Origin: Rhodanobacter sp.
Lineage (GTDB): Bacteria; Pseudomonadota; Gammaproteobacteria; Xanthomonadales; Rhodanobacteraceae
Length of the DNA stretch: 64,000 bases
Assembly: GCA_004298045.1 (NCBI GenBank)
Contig: SCRM01000003.1
Location: 1-64,000 of the forward strand
Direction of reading: 5' to 3'
The notes beneath the pieces are model-generated. The model was not told the DNA's origin, ran no database searches, and saw only the letters and a list, made by a program, of their open reading frames with translations. This document shows positions 52,712 through 61,796 of this stretch, piece after piece. The position numbers and the translations under genes are program-made. Every line of letters begins with the position of its first letter. Within the stretch, counting starts at the first letter, position 1.

Positions 52712-55426
52712 ATGCAGTTGTCCCCGCTCCACATGCTTGGCTGGCTGGCGGCGTTCGCGCTCGCGCTGCCGGCGGGCGCGCAAACCCCGTACGCGGCCAC
52801 CACAGTCGGCGGCGCCGGTACACGCACTGCCGTGACGCACTGGCAGATCCAGTCCACCGCCAAGGCGCCGTTCGCCGGCACGGACGTCTCTTCCCCCGCG
52901 TTCAAGCCCGCGGCGTGGTATCCGGTGAGCGGGCGTGCCACGGTCATGGCCGGGCTGTTGGAGAACGGCCTGTATCCCGACCTGTTCCACAGCGACAACC
53001 TGCGCGCGGTGCAGTCGCCCGACGCCAACGGCAAGGGCTTTGTGATCCCGTGGTGGTACCGCAGCACGTTCACGCTTGGTGCCCAGGCCGGCCTGCACAC
53101 TCTGCTGCGTGCCAACGGCCTGATCGCCAGCGCCGACGTGTGGGTAAACGGCCAGCAAGTGGCCAACCACGCCGACCTGGCCGGGGCCTACCCGGTGTAC
53201 GAGATCGACGTGACCCACCTCGTGCACGCCGGCAACAACGCCATCGCCCTGCGCGTGCATCCGGCCGACCCGCGCAACAGCCTGTCGATCAGCTGGGTGG
53301 ATTGGAACCCGACCCCGCCGGACAACAACATGGGCCCGTGGCGCGGCGTGGACATCGTGCGCACCGGCGCGGTCGAGCTGCGCTTTGCGCACGTGTCGCC
53401 CAACCTCTCGCTGCCCGACCTGGCGCACGCGGATCTGACGGTGAGCGTCGAGGCGCGCAACCTCGATGCCGTCGCCCGCCGCACGACGATTGCCGGCACC
53501 GTCGCCGGAGTGAAACTCACGCGCACGCTGACGCTTGCGCCGGGGCAGACGCAGACCGTCACCTTCACCCCGCAAACCGATCCGGGCCTGGCGCTCGATC
53601 ATCCGCGCGTGTGGTGGCCCTATGCGATGGGCGCACAGCCGATGTACCAGCTTGCGCTCACGGCCGACGTCGATGGTGCCACCTCGGATACCGCGCAGGC
53701 GAGTTTCGGCATCCGCAGCGTCAGCGCGCACCTCACCGCTGACGGCTACCAGCAGTTCGTCGTCAACGGCAAGCCGCTCCTGATCCGCGGCGGCGGCTGG
53801 GCACCGGACATGTTCCTGCGCGACAACCCGGCGCGCATGGCGGCGGAGTTTGCCTACGTGCGCAACCTCGGGCTCAATACCATCCGGCTGGAAGGCAAGC
53901 TCGAAAACACGCACTTCTACGACCTCGCCGACCGCGAGGGCGTGCTGATCCTCCCCGGCTGGGAGTGCTGCGACAAGTGGGAATCCGCGGCCAAAACCGG
54001 CGGCGCGCCGTGGGATGCGGCCGACACCAAGGTGGCCGCTGCGTCGATGGCCAGCGAAGCACGGCTGCTGCGCAACCATCCGTCGGTGATCGGCTTCCTG
54101 ATCGGCAGTGACCATGCGCCGCCGCCGACGGTGGCGAAGATGTACGTGGACACGCTCCACGCCGAAGGCTGGAACCTGCCGATCGTCGCCGCTGCCGCCA
54201 AGGAAGGCACCGCCGAGACCGGGCCGTCGGGCATGAAGATGGACGGCCCGTACGCATGGATCCCGCCGAGCTACTGGTACGCGGACCAGCTCGGCGGTGC
54301 CTTCGGGTTCGACTCCGAAGTCGGCGCCGGCGCCACCATCCCGCGGCTGGAGGACGTGCAGGCGATGCTCTCGCCACAGGAACAGGAAGCGCTGTGGAAA
54401 TATCCGCAGACGCGGCAGTATCACGCTGCGGAGTCGTGGTCGCCGTTCTCCCGCCTCACGGCGTTCGACCACGCGCTGGCGCAGCGCTACGGCGCACCGA
54501 AAAACCTCGCCGACTACGTGGCCAAGGCGCAGCTCGACAACTACGCCAACACGCGCGCGCAGTTCGAGGCGTTCAATGCGCACATGAACGCCACCAAGCC
54601 CGCCACCGGCGTGATCTACTGGATGCTCAACAACGCCTGGCCCTCGCTGCACTGGCACCTGTACAACTACGCACTGAACCCGGCCGGCGCGTATTTCGGC
54701 GCCAAAAAGGCCAATGAGCCGGTGCATATCCAGTACAGCTATGACACCCGCGGCATCGTGCTGGTGAACCACACGCTCGCCGCGCAGCACCACCTGTCGG
54801 CGCGCATCCGCGTGCGCAATCTCGACGGCAGCGTGCCCTTCGACCGCCACCTGCAAGGTCTCGACCTGGCCGGCAATCACGCCCAACAAGTGCTGGCGCT
54901 GCCCGTGCTCCAGCACCTGTCGCCCACGTATTTCGTCGAGCTGGAACTCGCCGCCGCCGATGGCACGCCGATCAGCCGCAACGTCTACTGGCTGTCGACC
55001 CGGCCCGACGTGCTCGACTGGGCGAAATCCAACTGGTACCTGACGCCCCTCACCCAGTACGCCGATCTGACCGCGCTGCAAACGCTGCCCACCGCAACGA
55101 GCAGCGTGCATGCGAACGTGCAGCGCGAGGGTAACGACGCGCTCGTCCGCGTGACGCTCAGCCTGCCGGCCACGGCCAAATCCGCGGCGCTGTTCCAGCA
55201 CCTGGCGATCAAGCAGGCCGGCGGCGCGCGCGTGCTGCCGCTCACGTGGAGCGACAATGACGTCACGCTGTGGCCCGGCGAAGCGGTAACGTTGACCGCG
55301 CGTTACGCGGCCACCGCCGCCAACGCGCCGGTGGTCGTGGTGGATGGGTGGAACGCCCCCACTCACGAGATTCCGGTAACCGCATCCACCGCCAACAAGG
55401 CAGCCAAGGCAACCCGGCATCCATGA
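52712..55426 (+). CDS. Secreted GH2 exo-beta-D-glucosaminidase-like enzyme
   Basis: 904 residues from ATG 52712 (AAGGAG at ideal spacing). Signal peptide MQLSPLHMLGWLAAFALALP to AGAQ. The order is a GH2 sugar-binding domain (WYRSTFTLGAQAGLHTLLRA), an immunoglobulin-like domain, a TIM barrel from about 355, and a late beta domain (LTWSDNDVTLWPGEAVTLTA). In place of the usual GH2 Asn-Glu acid/base pair it has FLIGSDHAPPP (Asp467), with a nucleophile candidate Glu536 in GFDSEVGAG. A Ser-Asp acid/base with a Glu nucleophile about 70 residues later is the hallmark of exo-beta-D-glucosaminidases. It should release glucosamine from chitosan oligomers in the periplasm. Beta-mannosidase is the main alternative reading. 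Confidence 0.85.
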   Translation: MQLSPLHMLGWLAAFALALPAGAQTPYAATTVGGAGTRTAVTHWQIQSTAKAPFAGTDVSSPAFKPAAWYPVSGRATVMAGLLENGLYPDLFHSDNLRAVQSPDANGKGFVIPWWYRSTFTLGAQAGLHTLLRANGLIASADVWVNGQQVANHADLAGAYPVYEIDVTHLVHAGNNAIALRVHPADPRNSLSISWVDWNPTPPDNNMGPWRGVDIVRTGAVELRFAHVSPNLSLPDLAHADLTVSVEARNLDAVARRTTIAGTVAGVKLTRTLTLAPGQTQTVTFTPQTDPGLALDHPRVWWPYAMGAQPMYQLALTADVDGATSDTAQASFGIRSVSAHLTADGYQQFVVNGKPLLIRGGGWAPDMFLRDNPARMAAEFAYVRNLGLNTIRLEGKLENTHFYDLADREGVLILPGWECCDKWESAAKTGGAPWDAADTKVAAASMASEARLLRNHPSVIGFLIGSDHAPPPTVAKMYVDTLHAEGWNLPIVAAAAKEGTAETGPSGMKMDGPYAWIPPSYWYADQLGGAFGFDSEVGAGATIPRLEDVQAMLSPQEQEALWKYPQTRQYHAAESWSPFSRLTAFDHALAQRYGAPKNLADYVAKAQLDNYANTRAQFEAFNAHMNATKPATGVIYWMLNNAWPSLHWHLYNYALNPAGAYFGAKKANEPVHIQYSYDTRGIVLVNHTLAAQHHLSARIRVRNLDGSVPFDRHLQGLDLAGNHAQQVLALPVLQHLSPTYFVELELAAADGTPISRNVYWLSTRPDVLDWAKSNWYLTPLTQYADLTALQTLPTATSSVHANVQREGNDALVRVTLSLPATAKSAALFQHLAIKQAGGARVLPLTWSDNDVTLWPGEAVTLTARYAATAANAPVVVVDGWNAPTHEIPVTASTANKAAKATRHP

Positions 55427-56436
55427 CCCGTGCCAACATCGACGACGTCGCCCGCACCGCGGGCGTATCCACCAAAACCGTATCGCGAGTGCTGAACAAC
55501 GAGCCCAACGTGCGCGACGCCATGCGCGAGCGCGTACTGGCCGCGGTCGCCACGCTGCATTACCGCCCGCTCACCTCGGCGCGCAGCCTCGCCACCAACC
55601 GCTCGTTCATGATCGGCCTGCTCTACGACAACCTCTCGCCGAGCTACATCATGGAGGTGCAGGCCGGCGTGCTTGCCGCGTGCGAAGCGCAGCGCTACAG
55701 CATGATGGTGCAGCCCCTGGTATCCACCGCCGCGGATTTCGTCGAGCGCGTCGAGGACATCCTCTCGCGCCACCGGCCGGATGGCCTGATCCTCACGCCG
55801 CCGATCACCGACCACCCGCAGCTGCTCGCACGCCTGCGCGCCATGGCACTGCCGTTCGCCTCGATCGCCCCACACCACCCGGGGCACTGCATCGGCGCGA
55901 TGCTGCGCGAACGCGAGGCGGCGGCGGCGATGGTGGCGCATCTGGTCGCGCTTGGGCACCGGCGCATCGCGCACATCCTCGGCGACCCCGAGCACGGCGC
56001 CGGCGTGTGGCGCCTGGCCGGCTTTCGCGACGGCCTGCACGCGGCGCGGCTCAAGGAAAACCCGGCGTGGATGGTTCCCGGCCGGTTCTCGTTCGAGTCC
56101 GGCGTGGAGGCGATGCGCAAGCTGCTTGCGTTGCCGGCCAAACGGCGTCCCACCGCCGTGTTCGCGGCCGACGACGACATGGCCGTGGGCGCGATCTGGG
56201 CCGCGGCCGAAGCCGGCGTGGCCGTGCCCGGCGACATCTCCATCTGCGGTTTCGATGACACCGCCATCGCCACCCAGGTTTGGCCGCCCCTCACCACCAT
56301 CCACCAACCCGTGCGCGACATGGGCCGGCGCGCCACCGAGGAACTGCTGCGTTGCATCCTGGGCAAAGGCGACGCCACCATGGTCGACGTCGGTTACGAG
56401 CTGCGCATCCGCGCGTCCACCGCTGCGCCGGCGTAG
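55423..56436 (+). CDS. LacI-family repressor of the glucosaminide operon
   Basis: 337 residues from ATG 55423, overlapping the GH2 stop (ATGA). The helix-turn-helix is NIDDVARTAGVSTKTVSRVL with the hinge helix YRPLTSARSLATNRS. The periplasmic-binding-like domain runs FMIGLLYDNLSPSYIMEVQA to SICGFDDTAIATQVWPPLTT. It most likely binds the operator at 46786-46801 and is relieved by a sugar or sugar phosphate from the pathway. The stop codon TAG is the start of a dispersed repeat (56433). Confidence 0.92.
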   Translation: MTRANIDDVARTAGVSTKTVSRVLNNEPNVRDAMRERVLAAVATLHYRPLTSARSLATNRSFMIGLLYDNLSPSYIMEVQAGVLAACEAQRYSMMVQPLVSTAADFVERVEDILSRHRPDGLILTPPITDHPQLLARLRAMALPFASIAPHHPGHCIGAMLREREAAAAMVAHLVALGHRRIAHILGDPEHGAGVWRLAGFRDGLHAARLKENPAWMVPGRFSFESGVEAMRKLLALPAKRRPTAVFAADDDMAVGAIWAAAEAGVAVPGDISICGFDDTAIATQVWPPLTTIHQPVRDMGRRATEELLRCILGKGDATMVDVGYELRIRASTAAPA

Positions 56437-56500
56437 GTCGGAATTCATCCCGACACGCTTTTCGCGAAGATCCGTCGGGCTGAGGTCCGACCCACAAGCG
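56433..56500. repeat. Mosaic intergenic repeat, copy D
   Basis: GTAGGTCGGAATTCATCCCG at the left faces CGTCGGGCTGAGGTCCGACC at the right, each containing its own small stem, with CGCTTTTCGCGAAGATC between them. The core TTTCGCGA followed by GTCGGGCTGA is shared with copies A (reverse) and E. The LacI stop codon is inside it. Confidence 0.8.
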
Positions 56501-56516
56501 TCTTGAGGAGTCCCGC

Positions 56517-57335
56517 ATGCCCAGCCAATTCCATTTCATCTCCGGCATGCCGCGTGCCGGCAGTACCTTGCTGGCGGCGGTACTCAACCAGAACCCGCGC
56601 TTTCGCGCCGGCATGACCAGTCCGCTGGCCGACATCCTCGGCGTGGCGCTTGCCGAGGCCAGCGGCAAGAACGATTTCGCGCATGCGGTGACCGACGCAC
56701 AGCGCACCGCGATGCTGCGCGGGCTGGTGCAGAGCTTTTATGCCGACGCACCGGCGGACGGCGTGGTGTTCGACACCAGCCGCCTGTGGTGCAGCCGCCT
56801 GCCGCTCTTGGCCGCCCTGTTTCCGCAGGCCAAGGTCATTGCCTGCGTGCGCCAGTTGCCGTGGGTGCTGGACAGCATGGAGCGCCTGGTGCGCCAGCAG
56901 CCGGTGAACGTGAGCAAGGTGTTCCGCTACGACACCAACACCACCGTGTATTCGCGGGTGGAAGCACTGACCGACCCGCGCGGCATGGTGGGCTTCGGCT
57001 TCCAGGCCACCAAGGACGCGTTCTACGGCCAGTACGCCCCGGGCCACCTGCTGCTGCTCACCTACGAAAGCCTGGTGCGCGACCCGGAGGCGGCCATGCG
57101 CGCGGTGTACCAGTTCCTCGGCGAGCCATGGTTCGCGCACGATTTCGACCACCTCGCCTACGCCGCCGACGAGTTCGACGCCCGCGTCGGCCTGCCCGGC
57201 CTGCACACCGTGCGGCCCAAGCTCGCCGCGGTGGAACGCGCCACGGTGTTGCCGCGCGAAATCTTTGCGCGCTTCCTGCATGAATCGTTCTGGATGGATC
57301 CGAAAAACAACGTCAGCGGGATCCCGGTGATCTGA
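56517..57335 (+). CDS. Sulfotransferase family protein
   Basis: 272 residues from ATG 56517 with GAGGAG upstream. The PAPS 5'-phosphosulfate-binding loop is FISGMPRAGSTLLAAVLNQN, and VIACVRQLPWVLDSMERLVR provides the 3'-phosphate region. LLLTYESLVRDPEAAMRAVY is typical of the Sulfotransfer family. The acceptor is unknown (glycan, lipid or protein). It follows the LacI gene on the same strand but is separated by repeat copy D, so membership of the glucosaminide operon is uncertain. Confidence 0.82.
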   Translation: MPSQFHFISGMPRAGSTLLAAVLNQNPRFRAGMTSPLADILGVALAEASGKNDFAHAVTDAQRTAMLRGLVQSFYADAPADGVVFDTSRLWCSRLPLLAALFPQAKVIACVRQLPWVLDSMERLVRQQPVNVSKVFRYDTNTTVYSRVEALTDPRGMVGFGFQATKDAFYGQYAPGHLLLLTYESLVRDPEAAMRAVYQFLGEPWFAHDFDHLAYAADEFDARVGLPGLHTVRPKLAAVERATVLPREIFARFLHESFWMDPKNNVSGIPVI

Positions 57336-57406
57336 ACCACCATGATGCACCGCGCGTAGGCCAGCTTTGCGCCTGACGCGGCCCAACCATCACCCGCGCG
57401 AAACCG

Positions 57407-57685
57407 TCACTTGAGGTAGCTGCGCAACACGGCAATCAATTCGTCCGCGCCCTGGGCGCGGGCGGCGTTGCCGCGGACACCGGGCGCGGCGACGTGCTCG
57501 CGGATGTGCCCTTCCATCACCTCCACCATCAGGCCCTGGATCGCGCCGCGGATGCCGGCGATCTGGTGCAACACGTCGCCGCAGGCCTGTTCGCCGTCGA
57601 TCGCGCGTTCCAGTGCCTCCACCTGGCCGCGCAGGCGGCGGACACGCGCCAGCAACCGGGGCTTGTCGCGGGTGATGTGGCTCAT
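57407..57685 (-). CDS. RcnR/FrmR-family metal-responsive repressor (RcnR-like)
   Basis: 92 residues from ATG 57685 with GAGG upstream. The helical DUF156 fold is clear: RLLARVRRLRGQVEALERAI and HQIAGIRGAIQGLMVEVM. Metal ligands match RcnR: His3, Cys35, His60 and His64 (MSHITRD, QACGD, EGHIREH). FrmR lacks this full set, so nickel/cobalt sensing is more likely than formaldehyde sensing. RcnR proteins bind DNA without metal and release it on binding. It is divergent from a DMT exporter across 45 bp. Confidence 0.85.
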   Translation of the reverse strand: MSHITRDKPRLLARVRRLRGQVEALERAIDGEQACGDVLHQIAGIRGAIQGLMVEVMEGHIREHVAAPGVRGNAARAQGADELIAVLRSYLK

Positions 57686-57730
57686 GCTCGACCTCGACGT
57701 CATATAGAGTACCTGGGTATAGTACCCGAA
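57686..57730. promoter_or_regulatory. Shared operator-promoter of the repressor and exporter
   Basis: Only 45 bp separate the two start codons. GGGTATAGTACCC (57715-57727) is an inverted repeat (GGGTA/TACCC) of the G-tract/AT type used by CsoR/RcnR proteins. It contains TATAGT (57718-57723), a good -10 box, with TCGACG 18 bp upstream as -35. The -10 lies 7 bp before the exporter ATG, predicting a leaderless mRNA. Confidence 0.6.
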
Positions 57731-58657
57731 ATGACCCGTGACCACGCCTTTCCGCTGTCGTCCGCGATGGCCGCGTTGGCGGCCGCCGCCTTGTTCGGTG
57801 CCAGTACGCCACTGGCAAAGGCATTGCTGCGCGATGTCACCCCGGTGCTGTTGGCCGGCCTGCTGTACCTGGGCAGCGGCCTCGGCCTCACCGTGATCCG
57901 CCTGCTGCGCGACCGTGGCTGGCGCGCGCCCGGGCTGCGCGCCCGCGAGTGGCTGTGGTTGCTGGCGGCTGTCGGCTTGGGCGGCGTGGTCGGCCCGGTA
58001 TTGCTGATGCTCGGCTTGACGCGCACCTCGGCGGCTTCCGCCTCGCTGTTGCTGAACCTGGAAGCCGTGCTGACCGCGGCGATTGCGTGGCTGGTGTTTC
58101 GTGAGAACGCCAACCGCCGCATCGTCTTCGGTTTCACGCTGATCGTGGCCGGCGCGGTCCTGCTTGCGCTGCCGTGGTCGGGCCAGGCACTGCAATTCGG
58201 CCATGGCGCGCTGCTGGTCGCCGGCGCCTGCCTGTGTTGGGCGCTGGACAACAACTTCACCTGCCGGGTGTCGAACTCAGACGCCGTGTTCATTGCCGGG
58301 TTGAAGGGCTGGATCGCCGGCATCGTCAACACCGCGGTCGCACTGTGGATGGGTGCCCAGCTGCCGGCGCCGGCCATCATCGGTTCGGCCCTGGGCGTCG
58401 GCCTGCTCGGTTACGGCGTGAGCCTGGTGCTGTTCGTGCTGGCCCTGCGCGGCGTCGGCTCGGCGCGCACGGGCGCGTATTTCTCGACTGCCCCGTTCAT
58501 CGGGGCCGCCCTCGCCATCCTGGCCTTCGGCGAACACGCCTCGCCGGTGTTCTGGCTGGCCGCCGTCTTGATGGGCGTTGGCGTATGGCTGCACCTCACC
58601 GAACGGCACGCGCATCTCGGCGTGCCCAAACGGCAAGCGTCCACGCCGCGCGCGTGA
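57731..58657 (+). CDS. DMT (EamA) family transporter, probable metal-linked exporter
   Basis: 308 residues from ATG 57731. Two EamA repeats, ten hydrophobic helices: MAALAAAALFGASTPLAKAL opens repeat 1, and ALLVAGACLCWALDNNFTCR opens repeat 2; GAYFSTAPFIGAALAILAFG is the conserved TM9/10 region. DMT proteins move metabolites, drugs or metals. The divergent RcnR-like gene and shared operator suggest metal-induced export (inference). No ribosome site precedes the ATG, in line with a leaderless transcript; ATG 57767 is an alternative start. Confidence 0.86.
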   Translation: MTRDHAFPLSSAMAALAAAALFGASTPLAKALLRDVTPVLLAGLLYLGSGLGLTVIRLLRDRGWRAPGLRAREWLWLLAAVGLGGVVGPVLLMLGLTRTSAASASLLLNLEAVLTAAIAWLVFRENANRRIVFGFTLIVAGAVLLALPWSGQALQFGHGALLVAGACLCWALDNNFTCRVSNSDAVFIAGLKGWIAGIVNTAVALWMGAQLPAPAIIGSALGVGLLGYGVSLVLFVLALRGVGSARTGAYFSTAPFIGAALAILAFGEHASPVFWLAAVLMGVGVWLHLTERHAHLGVPKRQASTPRA

Positions 58658-58759
58658 GCGCGCCCGTTTCGCGCCACTGCCGCTGCCGTTATCCTGCAGG
58701 CGGCGCGACGCTGATGCGCCGCCACCGCTCCGCCCGGAGCCGCAGTCAACCGCACGACC

Positions 58760-59830
<1,071 letters not shown>

Positions 59831-59834
59831 TCGG

Positions 59835-60015
59835 GGATGCGGGATTCGGAAAACCAAAAGCGCTGCGCGAGGACGGCAGCGCTTATGCGGGTCGAACGTC
59901 AGCCCCAAAACGCCTTTCGCGAGATACCTGTCGGGCCGAAGCCCGACCGACAAGAGCTCGCACCTCGCCACAAGCCGCTTCGACGAATCCCCAATCCCGA
60001 ATTCCCAATCTCGGC
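59835..60015. repeat. Mosaic intergenic repeat, copy E
   Basis: Left flank GGGGATGCGGGATTCGG (about 59834) and right flank CGAATCCCCAATCCCGAATT (about 59984-60003) match copy A. The core GCCTTTCGCGAGATACCTG followed by TCGGGCCGAAGCCCGACCG (about 59910-59950) matches copy D. It fills the 190-bp gap between queG and the convergent ABC permease gene. Confidence 0.82.
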
Positions 60016-60020
60016 CGCAC

Positions 60021-60848
60021 TCAACCAGACGTTGCCGCAAACCCCTTCACCAGCTTGTTGAACAGGAGGCCATAGGCAATGGCGAGCGGGATGGCGACGA
60101 TCGCACCGGCGGCCATCAGCGACTGCCAGAAATAGATGTCGCCGCGGATCAGCTCGATCGGCACGCCGGCGCTGACCGTGCGGGCGGCGGTGGAGCTGAC
60201 GAACGAGGCCGCGTAGATGTAGTCGCTGAGCGAGAGCGCAAAGGCGAACACCACGCAGGTGGCAATGCCCGGCATCGCCAGCGGCAGCGAGACGCGACGA
60301 AACGCCTGCCAGCGCGAACAACCATCGGTCATCGCCGCATCTTCCAGGTCGCGCGGGATCGACTTGAAGAACCCGAGCAGCAGCCAGGTGCAGAACGGCA
60401 CCGTGATCGTCGGGTACACCAGCACCAACGCCCACACCGTGTTGGCCGCGTGCGCAAAGCTGATGAGCTGGTAGAGCGGGATGAACAGCAGCGTCGGCGG
60501 AATCAGGTACACCAGAAACACCGCAATGCCCGAGCGCTCGCCCCAGCGCCCGACCAGCCGCGCCAGGCTGTACGCCGCCGGCACTGCCAGCACCAGCGTG
60601 ATGACCACCACCAGCACGCCGATGAACAGTGAGTTCCACAGAAACGTCGGGTAATGCGTGCTGGTGAAGAGATACTCGATGTGCTTGAGCGTCGGCGGCA
60701 GGTTGTAGAGAAACGGATTGTTGTCGACGTTGTAGAGATCGGAATCCTCCTTGAACGCGGTGATCACCATCCACGCCACGGGAAACACCGAGAACAACGC
60801 GAACAGGAACAAACCCAGATAAAAACCCGATTTGCGTACGTAGCGCAT
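60021..60848 (-). CDS. Carbohydrate ABC transporter permease (MalG-like)
   Basis: 275 residues, six transmembrane helices (FYLGLFLFALFSVFPVAWMV first). The EAA loop that contacts the ATPase is EDAAMTDGCSRWQAFRRVSL. It is the second inner-membrane subunit of a type I sugar importer, 9 bp after the first permease gene. The C-terminus GLLFNKLVKGFAATSG is typical of MalG-like proteins that end near GxxKG. Substrate unknown. Confidence 0.93.
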   Translation of the reverse strand: MRYVRKSGFYLGLFLFALFSVFPVAWMVITAFKEDSDLYNVDNNPFLYNLPPTLKHIEYLFTSTHYPTFLWNSLFIGVLVVVITLVLAVPAAYSLARLVGRWGERSGIAVFLVYLIPPTLLFIPLYQLISFAHAANTVWALVLVYPTITVPFCTWLLLGFFKSIPRDLEDAAMTDGCSRWQAFRRVSLPLAMPGIATCVVFAFALSLSDYIYAASFVSSTAARTVSAGVPIELIRGDIYFWQSLMAAGAIVAIPLAIAYGLLFNKLVKGFAATSG

Positions 60849-60857
60849 GGCCGTCTC

Positions 60858-61796
60858 CTAGCGCGTCTGCGAGCGGTAAGCCGCACGCAGCGCCCAGATC
60901 GCACCGGCCAGCAGCACCGGAAACATGAACAATGCAATCGCCGCGCCCTGACTGAGCGCGCCGCCCTCGATGCCTTTTTCATACGCCCAGAACGGCAGAA
61001 GCTGGGTGGCGTAGCCTGGCCCGCCGCGCGTGGTGATCGCCACGATCGCCATGTCGCCAAACACTAGCAGCGCCGCAAACATCGTCGCCACCACCAAGAT
61101 CGGAAACATCGCCGGGATGCTGATCTGGAACAGCGTGCGGAAAATGCCGGCGCCGTCCACCTGCGCTTGTTCGAGGATATCGGCCGGAATCGATACCCGC
61201 CCGGCCAGCACGATCACCGTCGCCAAGGGCAGGATGCGCCACACGTTGATGAGGGTGATCGAGGCGAGCCCGAGCCACTCCTGACCGTAGTAGTAGAGGT
61301 GCATCTGCGGTCCCCAGATCGTGCCGGGGCCAAGCAAACCCAGGTGCCGGAACAGCCAGTCGATCGGACTGAACTGCGAATCGAGCAGCCACAGCCAGTT
61401 GACCGCGGCGAGCGACACCGGCATTGCCCACGGCAGGATGATGAGGATCTGGAACAGCCACTTGCCGCGGAAATCGCGGGCCAGGAGTTCCGACTCGATG
61501 GTGGCGAAGATCAGGATCAGCACCACCGTGGCCACGGTGACGATGACGCTGTTGCGCAGGCCCATCAGAAACTCGGGCTCGTGCACCGCGGCCACGTAGT
61601 TCTGGAAACCGACGAACCCATGCACGCCGGGCGCGCCCACGGTGGCGCTCGCCATGCTGAGCGCGATGGCGATGAAAAACGGCACCGCCACCAGCAGCAC
61701 GATATAGAGCAGTGCCGGCGACAGCATCAGCACGCCCAGCAGGCCCGGCCGGTCGCCCACGCCCAGCCGCGCGTCCGCCTGCGGCACCGCGTTCAT
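60858..61796 (-). CDS. Carbohydrate ABC transporter permease (MalF/UgpA-like)
   Basis: 312 residues with six or more helices (LMLSPALLYIVLLVAVPFFI). The EAA loop is EQAQVDGAGIFRTLFQISIP. GPQMHLYYYGQEWLGLAS is a long periplasmic-side segment. It pairs with the MalG-like subunit. Its start overlaps the ATPase stop (ATGA at 61793-61796), so all three membrane-complex genes are tightly coupled. Confidence 0.93.
   Translation of the reverse strand: MNAVPQADARLGVGDRPGLLGVLMLSPALLYIVLLVAVPFFIAIALSMASATVGAPGVHGFVGFQNYVAAVHEPEFLMGLRNSVIVTVATVVLILIFATIESELLARDFRGKWLFQILIILPWAMPVSLAAVNWLWLLDSQFSPIDWLFRHLGLLGPGTIWGPQMHLYYYGQEWLGLASITLINVWRILPLATVIVLAGRVSIPADILEQAQVDGAGIFRTLFQISIPAMFPILVVATMFAALLVFGDMAIVAITTRGGPGYATQLLPFWAYEKGIEGGALSQGAAIALFMFPVLLAGAIWALRAAYRSQTR

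Noticed and set aside
48560-55420. Very long minus-strand frames opposite the TonB receptor and the GH2 gene
   Set aside because: Both plus-strand genes have signal peptides and family motifs throughout; the minus frames have none.
57407-57685. Repressor as a formaldehyde sensor FrmR
   Set aside because: It has His3, Cys35, His60 and His64 like RcnR, and no frmA/frmB genes are adjacent.
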